Assembly: GCF_024868665.1 (NCBI RefSeq)
Contig: NC_079905.1
Coordinates: 10,441,080 to 10,505,079 of the forward strand
DNA: 64,000 nucleotides
Source of the DNA: Triplophysa rosa
Lineage: Eukaryota; Chordata; Actinopteri; Cypriniformes; Nemacheilidae
Direction: 5' to 3'
A program made the position numbers and the translations under genes. Under the pieces are notes generated by a model. It had not been told where the DNA came from. It saw only the letters and a list, made by a program, of their open reading frames with translations, and did not search any database. Within the stretch, counting starts at the first letter, position 1; each line of letters begins with the position of its first letter. Shown here piece by piece: positions 1 to 11,712 of this stretch.

Positions 1-205
1 AGAACTCATCCTCCATTGACTCCCATAGTATTAATTTTCCCTACTATGGCAGTAAATGAGGGATGAGATATGTTTGGTTACTGACATTCTCCCAAATATC
101 TTCCTTTGTGTTTAGCAGAACAAAGACATTTGTATAGGTTTGAAACAACCTGAGGGTGTGTAAATGATGACAGAATTTTCATTTTTGGATGAACTATCCC
201 TTTGA
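1..205. mobile_element. Angel-like TTAA-type MITE, cut by window edge
   Basis: It ends GATGACAGAATTTTCATTTT followed by GATGAACTATCCCTTTG, the terminus shared with copies at 10.1, 11.4, 34.0, 36.0, 39.9, 43.3 and 47.2 kb. The family resembles the zebrafish Angel MITEs as I recall them. Confidence 0.75.
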
Positions 206-580
206 ACATATCGTCGCTGTCGGTCGGAAACCTCCTATGTCCAAATTTGATTAATTTCATATTTTTTCACAAATCGATGCTATTGGTCAGTCCCCATGTG
301 GGTCTGTTATTTTTACAAATTATTAACCAATCTAAAGTGTTGAAAATAGCTTGAGAGCAAATCTCTTAACTCCATTGGACACTTCAACTGTCTGAGAAGT
401 CTCGTAACTCCACCTCTTCTTCACTCCGCGGGAGCTTCTCGGCATTACGTCTCCTGATTGAAAGTTTTTTAGACAATAACGAGTGAAAATAGTTAGAGTA
501 GATACATTTGAGTGGGCCTGTTTTGTTAAAAATCGATAGATGTAATGCTTCGGTGCAGAAGGTAAGTGCCACGAAGGTAA

Positions 581-964
581 ATTTGCGAGCAGATTCGGCT
601 AATTTCCGCCTATTAGACAGCCTAGTCAGCTCATCGTTTTTTGTATTACATCACTTATAGTTCTTAAACCTTTAAAATAAAGTTTAGGAAGATGTATGTA
701 ACCATAGTAGTTAGCTTTGGTTAACGATTGAAGCCTTTTCTCTTGTCAAGAGGCTCAACGCGACCGCGGACTTTATTTGCGTGCAGATTAATTTCTGCCT
801 ATATTAGACAGCCTGTTTAACGTTTTATTTTGGTATTGCATCACTCATAGCTCTAACGTTTAAAATAGAGTTTAGGAAGATGTATGTAACCACAATCATT
901 AGCTTTCATTAGCTCTTAAAGCCTCGTCTCTTGTCAAAAGGCTCAACACGACCGCAGACTTTGA
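581..964. repeat. Two-unit tandem duplication, period about 194 bp
   Basis: Units start at 581 and 775. Shared blocks include TTTAGGAAGATGTATGTAAC, CTTGTCAA.AGGCTCAACRCG and ATTAGACAGCCT. The units have diverged by substitutions and small indels, so the duplication is not recent. Confidence 0.75.
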
Positions 965-1872
965 TGAACACTGCTGGCAGCAGCGACGTCTGTGTCCGTA
1001 ACATTCTTATCAATGACAGCGTAATCTCGTATCTCCCTGCTCCCAAGTCATAAACCTTGTATCTCTGATTAAACATGGTTTTGGGGAAATGTTGTGTTAA
1101 TGTTGGTACACAACAGTATATGATAGCAATATAAGTATAATACCAACTTTAACGATACAATGTTTAATAACTCAAAAAATATGCAGTTTTTTTAATTTCC
1201 TGAAAAATAATGGTTTTGGAGATACGAGGATTACGCCCGACAGCGACGATATACACAAGTCACTGTGGATAAATGTGTCAACCAAATGCATAATGTATAA
1301 ATGTGAAGAATTAAACATCCAAAAGTACTTGTAAAAAATTGTTAACTCGAATAACTCAAGTTAACAAAGGGTGTTGTACATTTTACCATAAGCTCTTGAT
1401 ATCATTTGAATAAAGTGAATTTTGCGTAAAATGAAATTATTTAAAAAGTGATTCCTACATCCAAATGTAGAAAATTCAGCATGTTACACATTATAATTTC
1501 TCTTATTCATTTCTGAACAAGTGGTCTGTACTCTCCAGTATTGTCTCACATGGTCTGGCCTTAAAAAAAAAAAAAGCAAAAACATGTTGCTATTTGCACA
1601 TCATTGTAAGTGTAATGACTGAGCAACATCACAAAATTGAACAACAAAATAAGATCAATTTGAAATTCTTTCGCCTCATATGTCAATCCCACAAAAATGC
1701 TGCCACCCCCAGTCATGGGGCCTGCATTTCTTTCCTTATTGTGCAGTGTTTACATACATAAAGTTATGCTGCTGCCCATGCCGTCCCCAAATAAAGCTGC
1801 TGTGTGAGAGACCTTGTAGAGAAGCTGTAGATATCAAAGATAATAGACATTACCAAGATGAGCCACTGCCAT

Positions 1873-1985
1873 TCCTATAAATGGAGAGGGATTGCAACAC
1901 TCCGTATGGCCGCTCTAGCTAAGGAAGTCCCGTCTTCCAGTAAAAAGAGCCAATCGCAATCGATAAAGACTGACGATTCTCTAAG
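1873..1985 (+). repeat. Diverged repeat copy related to 39653-39770
   Basis: About 110 bp align at roughly three quarters identity with 39653-39770, sharing AAAAAGAGCCAATCG and CTAGCTAAGGAAGT/TTAGCGAAGGAAGT. Both copies are open in the same frame, but neither encodes a protein I recognise. Confidence 0.5.
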
Positions 1986-3945
1986 GTTTTGGCCAACCTG
2001 TGTTTTACAGTTGATGTCAGGTTTAATAGTGGGTTGGAAATATGCCATTTAATTGTGATTTTTGCCAGCGATTTTGAAATGATCTGTTATTCCCCATTTA
2101 AGTAGATGAAGATAGATTAAGTCGATAGAGCTGTTGTCTTGCTTTCACTGAAATAGCTGCCCAGAGACACTGCAAACATGGCCGCCGAGTGGCACGACTT
2201 CTGTAAACGGACTTTGAAACACACACAGCTGAAGCCAAAGTATCACACACATTTCAAATAGAGTATCTTTGCAATGAACAGCAAAAGAAACATTCTGCAC
2301 TGTGAATGCATTTTCGAAGGTGTGATGCCAGAACCCCAGTTAAATTCCAGCACAAAGGGTGATTGGTAAAAGAGAAAGTAGTATTTGGTTTATTTCATGG
2401 AACAAAAGACGAGGTCACTTACCTTTTCTGGTGATATGCAAGTATACCTCCTTGATGCAAACAAGTCCACTGATCTGCAGAACTACTCATCCTCAATGTA
2501 ACCAACTGCTGGAGTCTCAAATGTGGAGTAGTGGTTGAGCTGAACACTGGCCCCTAATGCTTAACTACCACCATTCGCTCAAATACACAATACAGACACA
2601 GAGACAAGCTCTTGCCACGTTCGCTAAAATGCGAAAAAGGCATATTTCAAATCAATTCTGATGAGGGCAAAACACACCTCGCCATCAAGTATCTGATCTG
2701 ATCACCCTATGAAAAGTACTAAATTCAAGGTCCCAATGTACAGAAATCTAAAGTTTAAATGACCGGAGTCATCTATTGGAACAAAAAGGTGCTCTCTAAA
2801 AATAAATTTAATTTCTAATATTAGGGCACGGACCAATTTTACAAACCATAAACAGGGTTTTTCCTGGCTCAAAATTAGGTGGAGGTGGTGCAATCCTGAC
2901 TGCGTGCACACTTGCGCATGTGTAGGCCTACCGTACCTTTAAGTGAATCATTTGCGTAATCTGAAATTATATTGCTATATAATCATACTTAATAACATAA
3001 AGGAAGCCCTTACATGAAAAACAATTTCTTACCTCTCTCTGACTATTATTTGCTTTCCTTTCTCTTCTTTCATTTTCTGTTTAATCTATTACTCTTTGAA
3101 TAATTACCTCAAAACTGGTTTTGTAGGTATTTAAGTAGACATTCCTTGTAGCTTGCGATCCATCAATATTTTGTATTATTTAGGGTAAATCATGAGTAAA
3201 ACCAGCTCATTCTTTATTCTGCAGTTCACCGTGCTTCAACTGATCATTAGCTGTGATTCACTTAATGACTGACTTGTTTCAACTGTTTATTAAAGCAAAT
3301 CGGTTCAAATGAATCCTCCGTTTGTGAATTGTACTGATAATGTTGTGTGTTGATACTACCAACACAATGAGAGAGCGGTAAGAGGCTGTTCAGGATGTCA
3401 CTACTTTTGCATCTTAACTTTTTCTGAGCTAAATTGGCGAATTGATCAGTTTCATCTGCACTTATGATTGATCTCCTCGCGGTGTGTAAAGTGTAATCGC
3501 TGAGCCATACAGTAACTGCACAGCTGAAAACATTACACCAATTGGATGTCACGTTAATTTTGGAAACCTTTTAAGAAAATGAACATACTTTGATGCGAAA
3601 TAAACACAGGTCATAGCCTTAGGAATACATTTGTTGAAAACTGCAGTTCTTCTCTCCCAAGGTTTTGTCAGCGTGTCCGTGCTGATAACTAAACAGCGCC
3701 GCCATAGTGACAATGCCGCTACTGCAGTCATAAATGAATAACCCACAGAGATCACTTGTTGTTAGTGTCTTCCGTGATGACACCTGACTGACATCATTTT
3801 GTCGACAGTCAGAGATGGCATGGAATTTGATGGAGACACCTGCCTCCAAATTCTCAGGCAGGAAAAACCCTGATAAATATCAGAGTAAATTCATATTTCC
3901 AGTTCTGAGCTGCAAGATAAAATGTAAGATGAAATATCTGTGACT

Positions 3946-4512
3946 ATATATGTGACTCTGAACCACAAAACCAGTCTAAGTAGCATGGGAATATTTGTGC
4001 CAATAGCAAACAAAACATTTTATGGGTCAAAATGATAGATTTTTCGTTTATGGCAAAAATAATGAGGATATTAAGTAAAGGTTATGTTCCATTTCCTACT
4101 GTAAATATATCAAAACGTTTTGTGAGTGGATGCAGCAAAAATGCTAAGAAAATGGCAGGAAACACGCCTGCAAACTTCTCTCGCTTCTGGGAATTATCCA
4201 CTTAAGTTTGGTATCTTTGTACAGTTTAGAATTTCCTCTTTGGGTTTATCTACTCTCCACAACGTCATTACAGCGGTAATGAGAGGGTTAAACAAACCTG
4301 TTTCTTCTTAGCGGCCAGCTACAACGTCTCTGATTAAAAACTTCAAAGGTGATTTCCTCAATATTTAGATTTTTTGCAGCCTCAGATTCCAGAGTTTTAA
4401 ATAACTGCATCTCGGCCAAATATTGTCCTATCCTATTACACCACACATCAATTGAAAGCTTATTTATTCAGCTTTCAGATGTGTATTTTCAAGTTGTCCA
4501 GGGTCACATATG
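3946..4512. mobile_element. Cyprinid TIR repeat, TATATGTGACYCTG type
   Basis: The left end TATATGTGACTCTGAACCAC matches the complement of the right end, CCAGGGTCACATATG. The interior follows a repeat I recall from zebrafish, interrupted around 4122-4320 by unrelated sequence. Confidence 0.65.
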
Positions 4513-5131
4513 TCCTTATGCGTCACGGCATACCATACTCTTATTTGAGCAATACCACCATAATCTTCAATGACTAATATTTCTGTAAAAATTGTTTGGC
4601 TTCAGGAAATAACTATATTAAAGTTTAACAGTACCTGGCTATAAAACTACTTGTGCATTTTAATAAAATTGGTTAAATAAAGTAAGTTATATGAGCTTAG
4701 AACAGGATTAAAGTAAATTATTCCTTAAATGTGGCATAAGGCTCATTTGCAGTTTCTGTGCCGATACAACTTCTTGGTGTTACTCTGCCAGATCACAAAT
4801 ATCTAGTAAAATGTACAGCTATTGTAGAGAAAAACAACAATGACAATATTTTGCTTAAGACTTGGCAGACTGTTAGGTAATTATTTGCGTTGTGCACTTA
4901 CCAAGTCTGAAGATGTTGTGTCCTTGATATTTGAAGTCAATTAATTTTTTCTTCCTTTCTGGCTTATAGTGACAGGGATCTAAAGGGTTTTAGGTAGGAA
5001 AAGAGGATTCTTCCCATAAATTCATACAAAGATCATTTTATAGCAAGCAAATTTTAAGGAAAAGCAAGTCAAATTTATTAGTGAATATTTACTGTTGTTT
5101 TAACTAGCCTCCTTTGATTCAGATTCTACTC

Positions 5132-5342
5132 CGTCAGTCTCCAACGTGCATCTGGAAGACCACGCAACACATATGCACGTTGCTGACGTTCACAAAGCGT
5201 GCGTGTTGAGCAGGCGCTGGAGCCGGCGTTCACGACGCAGGGGCTGTGGAGCCGACGCAAGAGCCAGCATTCACAACATATGCATATTGAGCGCCACACG
5301 CATGCGTCATGTGGTCTTCCGGACACGCGTTGGAGACTGACG
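5132..5342. mobile_element. Compact hairpin-like MITE
   Basis: The left arm CGTCAGTCTCCAACG and GGAAGACCAC are repeated inverted at the right end. The GC-rich middle has imperfect tandem repeats of GAGCCGRCGY-type sequence, so unusually CpG-dense for the area. No clear TSD. Confidence 0.6.
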
Positions 5343-5459
5343 TGGAATGTCAGGAAATTATTGAATATAGTTATGTTTGTTCGATTGTGCACAAGTAGTA
5401 TCCTCGTCGCTTTATACAGTTAAAGCTGAACCACTGAAGTCACATGGACTAGTTCAATA

Positions 5460-6132
5460 ATGACTACATTTACATACACTCTCATAATGCGATTATAATA
5501 GGATTTTGGAAATACTGCGATTACGCTTTACCTCATGTACATGCAATCATTCGATTTAAATAATGCGATTAAGCTCATAATCGCAGTAAGCATAATCAAA
5601 GTAACATATGTGGCGTACGTTGGTTTTAATCGCAATATGAAGGCATGTAACACAATCGCATTTATGCTTCTCTGATCAAGGTGTGCATGTGCTTCTGTCA
5701 CGCACCTTAAGCGCAAATTCATTGTAAACATGACAGTCTGAAGTTTTACCGTCAACACAACTTGCCGTCAGTAGTCTCTGCTCCTTACCTTCATACAGAA
5801 ACAGCGCGAACGCGATGACAGCGCACATCACTGTTGCGGAGACATTCTCCATCATATTTCTATATTCATCAGTGCCGAATAACCATAAAATACATCCACA
5901 TAATACTGTTTTGCATTTGACGCGATGAAACGATAGCCAGTAGCCTAACACACACACCTACTATATCTAAGATCATCATTTGTGCTGTGTATTATAGAAA
6001 ATAATCAGACATAAAACGTCCATGTAAACGGGAGCAGAGGTGTTCTCATGTCATGTTAACATGTTACTGCAATTAAGTCCTTACTCTTATTATTGGAAAT
6101 AATCACATTATTGGTGCGCATGTAAACAGTCA
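5460..6132. mobile_element. TIR element with TTTACAT.C.C ends
   Basis: The left end (TTTACATACACTCTCATAAT) matches the complement of the right end (TTTACATGCGCACCAATAAT), followed on both sides by GTGATTAT/GCGATTAT. No transposase frame. Confidence 0.55.
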
Positions 6133-8510
6133 ATCCCCGAGTTCCAATTCGCCTACTTATACTAGCCCTAATAGTAGGTACTTTTGAGTGCATGGCAAAA
6201 GAGATTGCACGCACTGGGACATACTAACAGGAAGCGGAAGTGGCCGTTGTTGCCTAGACAACATTGTGGCCAATAACTGCCACACACATCAAAATACAGC
6301 TCTTCTTTCCATTAAGGTATTTATTCATTCATTATTTCGTATGTAATGTTTACTGCGTACTTACATTTGTTAATTTAGTTAAGCATCAGTTATAAAATTT
6401 ATTCATGCAGTGGAGTGCCGTTAATCTCCGCCTACTCGCGGTGAGTTGTGGGTAATATCAGCCGCTAGTGTGCATCGTTCTGCACTTCGAATTTCTACAG
6501 GAAGTAGTAGACCATCTGGGACTCTTTGGAATATTATTTTCAACATACTACGATTTCAGACATACTAATTCTACTTTTGAATACTATTAGAATATCTTTA
6601 GTCACTTTCTGGGCTTTGAATGTCAGTTATGTTACCGTCTATGGGTGAGTCAGAAAGCTCTCAATTTGTGTTCCAAAGATGAACCTATATCTTAGGGTTA
6701 TCGTATGACTTTAGGGTAATTCATGGCAGATTTTTCATTTTGGGCCAGAGTAACCATTTAACACTGGGGCTTAAAAAATATGATTTTTTTGCAGAAATAC
6801 AATGTAAGGTAAAGCCTCCAGGGTTTTCACTTTAGGGTGCCCCTAGTGAGTAGGGCACAGTGAAGTGACCGGAACTTCTCTGAAGCTTACGATGCACAAA
6901 ATATGTAATTACTGTGCAAATTCCTGCGCAGATGGAACTTTTCGCTTTAGAAAACGTCAGTATATCATCAGAAGGAATTACTTATGTGCTGCTTGTACCA
7001 GCTTATGTGACTCAAAGCAATGACACATGAGGGCTTGGATTTTCTAAATGAAGATCATACTTTCAGCAAAAAAAAAACCTTTACTAACAATGCCACCTAC
7101 ATTTTGGATGGTCTGAATGCAAAAATTGTTTTGTGAGCTCTTTTAAAAAACTATAAATTGTTTTTGTTTTATATATATAATGTTGTGCAAAATGACATGA
7201 TTAAATGCTTTACAATTATGTAATCTGAAGGGTATCTAATCGAAAATTTCTGCCTAAATCATGACTCTTATATTCAAGCATCTACCACTTTTCCAGAACG
7301 TAAGGACAGAACATAACTGAGGGCCTGCCGGAAATCAGGGAAATTTCAATATCAGAAGTTCTGAGAAGGAGCTGCAAAAACTCTCAGTAACCAAAAATCA
7401 GGCGAAGTTCATATACTGTAAATGAGAACAGTATTGGACACACTTGAAACAACCTTTCGTTTAACAAATTCTGAAGGATTTTAATAAAATTAGAAGATTG
7501 TTCTTATAGAAGCCACCAATCATACGATACAAAAAAAATAAAGAAAAACATGCGACTCCTGGATAGGAAATGTGAGCAAGTTATAGTCCGGTATTAGGGA
7601 TTTGTTCTGTCCCAGTGACATGCCCTAGCATAATCATCACAAGGTATTTGGCTATTTCTTCAGTGCAACTCCACTCCTTCACCCATTGCTACAACAGAAC
7701 ATCACAGGTGCATGAAGGATACACAGGCTCTTGTGTGCAAAGCTGAAACTGAAGAGAAAACACCAGCTCAAACAAGAAGTGGAGGCTCTTCTGTCAAAAA
7801 CATCATGGTCATATATGATTAGACAGCTCCATAATACAAATGGGTTTATCCTGGGCTGGCCAGATGCTGTCACATGAAATACATACAGTTCCTAGGCAAC
7901 TTTCAGTAAAGATGAAACCACACAGAAGTGGGTAGACACAAGGAGGGGATAGATCTTATGGTTGATTGAGTCCCAATGTACCCACCAGACACAACAACAA
8001 ATGGAGGTCAGAGATTTCTTGAGCTTCTTTGATGTGAATACCTGGCACCTTCAGAGAATGTTAGCCTGCAACTTAATCGATGGTTATATAATAGTTTCAT
8101 GATTCATTTTTTAAAATTACATTGCGTATAATAAATTCATGCAATACAAATAATTCTAGCATAAACAAATGACTCACTGACATGCAAGAAAAACTAATCC
8201 ACAACCTACCAGTGACAAAAAAGGGTTTTTGTCAAAATCCCAACATTGAGCTATTATTGGGACTGAGTAAACTCTAAAAACAATAAACAAACATGTACAA
8301 AAATAAACTAAACCTACATCACTTCTGCAAAATCATATGATTATTGATTTTTCAAAAATTAATTAATTTTTGCACTTCTAAAGACAAAAAATAAAGATAC
8401 TTTGATAACCTTAATCATTTTATCTAAGATATACAACTTGATAAACATTAAAACAAAAGTTTATTATGCTGCTGCTGTTCCTTTAAGAGCCAGGGCACGG
8501 ATGTAGTATA
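6133..8510. other. Interval without recognisable gene
   Basis: The first 430 bp contain TAGTAGGTAC and CATACTAAC motifs typical of fish MITEs built around ACTATAGTATG-like repeats. The rest is anonymous AT-rich sequence. Confidence 0.5.
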
Positions 8511-8775
8511 AAGGGATGCACCGAATGTTCGGCAACCGAAAATAGAAAAAAAAAAAAATGTTCGGTGTCGTGTGATATGATCAAGCAGCAACCAGCGCAG
8601 AGAGAGAGCGCGACACGCATGCTTTATTAATGCAGCAAACATGTCGGCAGTGCTTGGAGCATTTTTGGAGTAAATTTCTGAATGAAAGTGTCTATACTGG
8701 TCGGTAACTTGTGTACTTCAGGCTGGAGCGGGCAGTCTGACAATAGCCCCGCCACTCGCGACATCAGCGTCATCT
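8511..8775 (-). mobile_element. Truncated hAT copy related to 19141-20143
   Basis: It starts AGGGATGCACCGAATGTTCG and matches the right half of the 19141-20143 element in reverse orientation, including GACAATAGCCCCGCC-like sequence at its far end. Only one terminus is present. Confidence 0.7.
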
Positions 8776-9215
8776 AAGGGCGTGTTCATACTTGTAGTTC
8801 GGTTCGTTTGGTTCTTTTGGTCCGAACCAAAAAAAAAATAGTTCTGTTCGCTTAGTGTTCACACTGGCATTTTAAAAGCGAACCTAAATATTTCTAACCT
8901 AACGGAACGGAACTTACCGGATATCCAAAACAATGCTGTGTGCTGGGTTATACATGCTCAGTGTATGACTGCGCATATGAGGGTATTTTTAGCAAGCCGG
9001 TAACTCGCAAAGACCTCATGAAGTGGTTAAAACTGTCAAAACGGTGCCAGGATTTCCTCCGTTACATGCACAAGCACATATCTAATAAACAATCCTTTAT
9101 ATGAACAAATCACTTGATTTTCGGGTTGTATATTGTTATCACTTCCTGGTTTTGATTCGGTTCGATGCCTTTGGTCCATGTTGCGTTCATATTTCAATCG
9201 AAACCGCACCAGTTC
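8776..9215. mobile_element. Fragment of the GTGTTCATA...GTTCGGTTC family
   Basis: It aligns with the fuller copy at 58783-59430, including ATCCAAAACAATGCTGTGTG and GGTTCGATGCCTTTGGTCCA. It is truncated where the next element fragment begins. Confidence 0.7.
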
Positions 9216-9221
9216 ATTTGT

Positions 9222-9610
9222 AATGCTTTTGACATAAAATTGACAAAATAAACAAAAGGGTTTGGTTGAAGTCATGACTAGGGTTGTTGTGCTTCTGTCT
9301 GCTGGCTTTTTGATTTGTTTCGTTTCGTTCCACGTAACAATCAACAGAGTTCTTGTGCGTTTGTCCGCTGGGTTTCCCTCACACATCAGGATTTCTGATC
9401 ATAAATATTCAACTTGAATAAATATATGTTGAATATTTACGATTCTCTATCAGGGTGGCTCCAATGTTTTTCCAATCAGACTCTTAACAAACCAAACCAC
9501 GAAAAAATCTGATAAAATAATCTGTAGAGCCGTTTAAGATCATCGTGACTTAACCTAGGATTGTCGGAAGGGGAGACATCGGTCCGATTATCTTGTGGTG
9601 AAGTCCCGGC
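9222..9610 (-). mobile_element. Fragment of the GCCGGGGCC TIR family
   Basis: Reverse-orientation match to the left half of 37218-38169, sharing CCTCACACATCAGGATTTCT and, at the outer end, the complement of GCCGGGACTTCACCACAAGA. Confidence 0.7.
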
Positions 9611-10101
9611 ATAAGACGACGTGAAAAAGAACTTTTCAAGTATTTTGCGCTGTCTGAAATGCAGAATACATTTCTGCACATTAGAATTTAAATATATATA
9701 TATATATATTCATCAATTTGACAGAAAAATGGTTGCACCAGGAGGAAAAAAAGGTCGCAGTCTAGATCTGGATTTAAAACAAAGCTATTCTGGAAGAGGT
9801 TTGATGCTCTGCTTTCGCCATGGTTTTCCTTCTCGTGCCAGCATGAAACAGATACAATGTCATCTACTACATTTCATCCTCTGGTGGAATAAGTGAGTCT
9901 CTCCAGCACCTCTTAGGAAAAGTAAAATAATTAAAATCAATTCTGGGATAAACAACAGATTCTAGAATCTTTTTAAAAAAGAATCGCGATAATTAGGTGA
10001 ATCGATTTCCACCCCACCCACTATTATGGATCAATATTGGACCACAACTAATGCGAAGATGTATTAATTCAACAGGAAAAAATCAATATCTACACACATT
10101 A
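9611..10101. other. Unassigned interval
   Basis: A short (TA)n tract lies near 9692-9709. No gene or complete repeat is evident. Confidence 0.4.
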
Positions 10102-10572
10102 AAGTGATAGTTCACCCCAAAATGAAAATTCTTTCATCATGTAGTCACCCTCTGGTTGTTCCAAACCTTTATAAATTACTTTGCTATGCTTATCACAAAG
10201 GAAGATATTTGAAAACATGTCAGTAACCAAACTCTCATCCACCACTTACTGTCATAGTAGGGAAAATAAATACCATTTACATTTATGCATTTGGCAGACG
10301 TTTTTATCCAAAGCGACTTACATTGCATGATACTATACATTTGTATTTGCAATCCCTGGGATCAAACCCATGACCTTGGCGTTGCTGGCGCCATGCTCCA
10401 ACCAATGAGCTACAGGAAAGCCTATGGGAGTAAATAGGGGATGAGATCTGTCTGGTCACTGACATTTTTCAATATCTTCTTTTGTGTTCATCAGAACAAA
10501 GGAATTTATACAGGTTTGAAACAACCTGAGGGTGAGTAAATGAAATGATTTTTGGGTAAACTATCCCTTTAA
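10102..10572. mobile_element. Angel-like MITE split by a SINE
   Basis: The ends AAGTGATAGTTCACCCC and GGGTAAACTATCCCTTT are the family termini. The element is interrupted at 10273-10420 by a SINE; with the insert removed the interior matches other copies. Confidence 0.8.
10273..10420 (-). mobile_element. tRNA-derived SINE with CGACTTACATT tail
   Basis: On the minus strand, CTTTCCTGTAGCTCATTGGT and GGTCATGGGTTTGATCCC give an A-box-like and a B-box-like element, and the 3' end carries TAAGTCGCTTTGGATAAAAA and CTGCCAAATGC, a tail common in teleost SINEs. A second copy is at 60777-60932. Confidence 0.8.
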
Positions 10573-11407
10573 GAGGCACCCCTTTATTTTGACACTTCAC
10601 ATCTTCATACAATGCCACTCTAGAGAAGAGTTGACAAGACAGCCCATGATCAACTTTTATGCTCAAATATAGGCTCAAGACTCCAAGTTTTAGTACAATT
10701 TGCTTTTGTGCCAGTGACAGTTAGGTAGGATTAGAGAAGCTTTAGTATGGATTTATTTCCACAACTTACAAAATAATACGATTTAGCTACCTTGTGAAAA
10801 AGCTACAAAAAGGCCAGCCTATTAAACCACAGCTTGAAACTCTAGGAAACTGCCATTCTTGTGCACAGTATGTCTTAAACCACTGGCGAACAGTCCATGG
10901 GCGTGATGTCTGAAGATGACACTTTTAGTAGATAAATTGCTAAAATCCAAAACCGAAGATAGTCACGAACAAACCTGTTAAGGGAAAAAGTATAGAAAAC
11001 CAGCACAACAGACAAAACAGTTTTCCACAATGCATGTGTAAAACAACAAAAGTGTAGTTACCTTTTCTTCATGTAATTACTAACCTGACTTTTGCCATGG
11101 GATTTAAATCACTTTACTACAAATGAAGTCGATTCAAGCACACCATCACATTAAGATTACAATTAACGTGGAAGTCATAATGGTAGTATGAAAACACACA
11201 TTTTTGAAAACATTTCATACATTGATTGCCAAAATTCTGTTTTGGAGTACCTAATAAAAAAAATGGATCAATATTTATGAGGACATAAATTGTCAATGTG
11301 TAATGCATGAAATTAATTACGTGCAAAAGATGTGCTCAACTTTCATTACCATGCATTCCTATTTTACAGACTAAATTCCTATAACCTCTTATTTGATTAC
11401 ACACATT

Positions 11408-11712
11408 TTGCCCCCAATTGACTCCCATATTAGGAAAAATCATTTTTTTGTTCTGCTGAACACAAAATACATTTTGAAGAATGTAGGACAGCAAACATTG
11501 CTGGGGCACTTTTGACTACCATTGTATTTTTTCCTACTATGGTAGTCAATGTGGGGGCAAAATACTTCTGATTACAAACATTCTTCCAAATATCTTTCTC
11601 TGTGTTCGTCAGAACAAAGAAATTCATACAGATTTGGAACAAATTGAAGGCAAGTAAATGATGACAGAATTTTCATTTTTGTATCTTTGTAATTTTCAAA
11701 GTATCCCTTTAG
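11408..11712. mobile_element. Angel-like MITE copy
   Basis: It contains AATGATGACAGAATTTTCAT and ends GTATCCCTTTAG. The left end is poorly defined. Confidence 0.65.

Larger units (their letters stand above)
206..3945. other. Downstream flank without recognisable gene
   Basis: Apart from the tandem repeat (581-964), a short inverted-repeat element (1019-1237, ends GCGTAATCTCGTATCTCC and GGAGATACGAGGATTACGC) and the repeat at 1873-1985, I see only anonymous AT-rich sequence. The open frames here are short and lack recognisable domains. Confidence 0.6.

Noticed and set aside
5126..5423. Cluster of overlapping frames on both strands
   Set aside because: They come from the GC-rich palindromic MITE at 5132-5342, where inverted and tandem structure removes stops on all strands.
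9036..9386. 116-codon minus-strand frame
   Set aside because: It spans the junction of two element fragments and its counterpart at 37346-37660 lies in the full TIR element; it reflects shared repeat sequence, not a gene.
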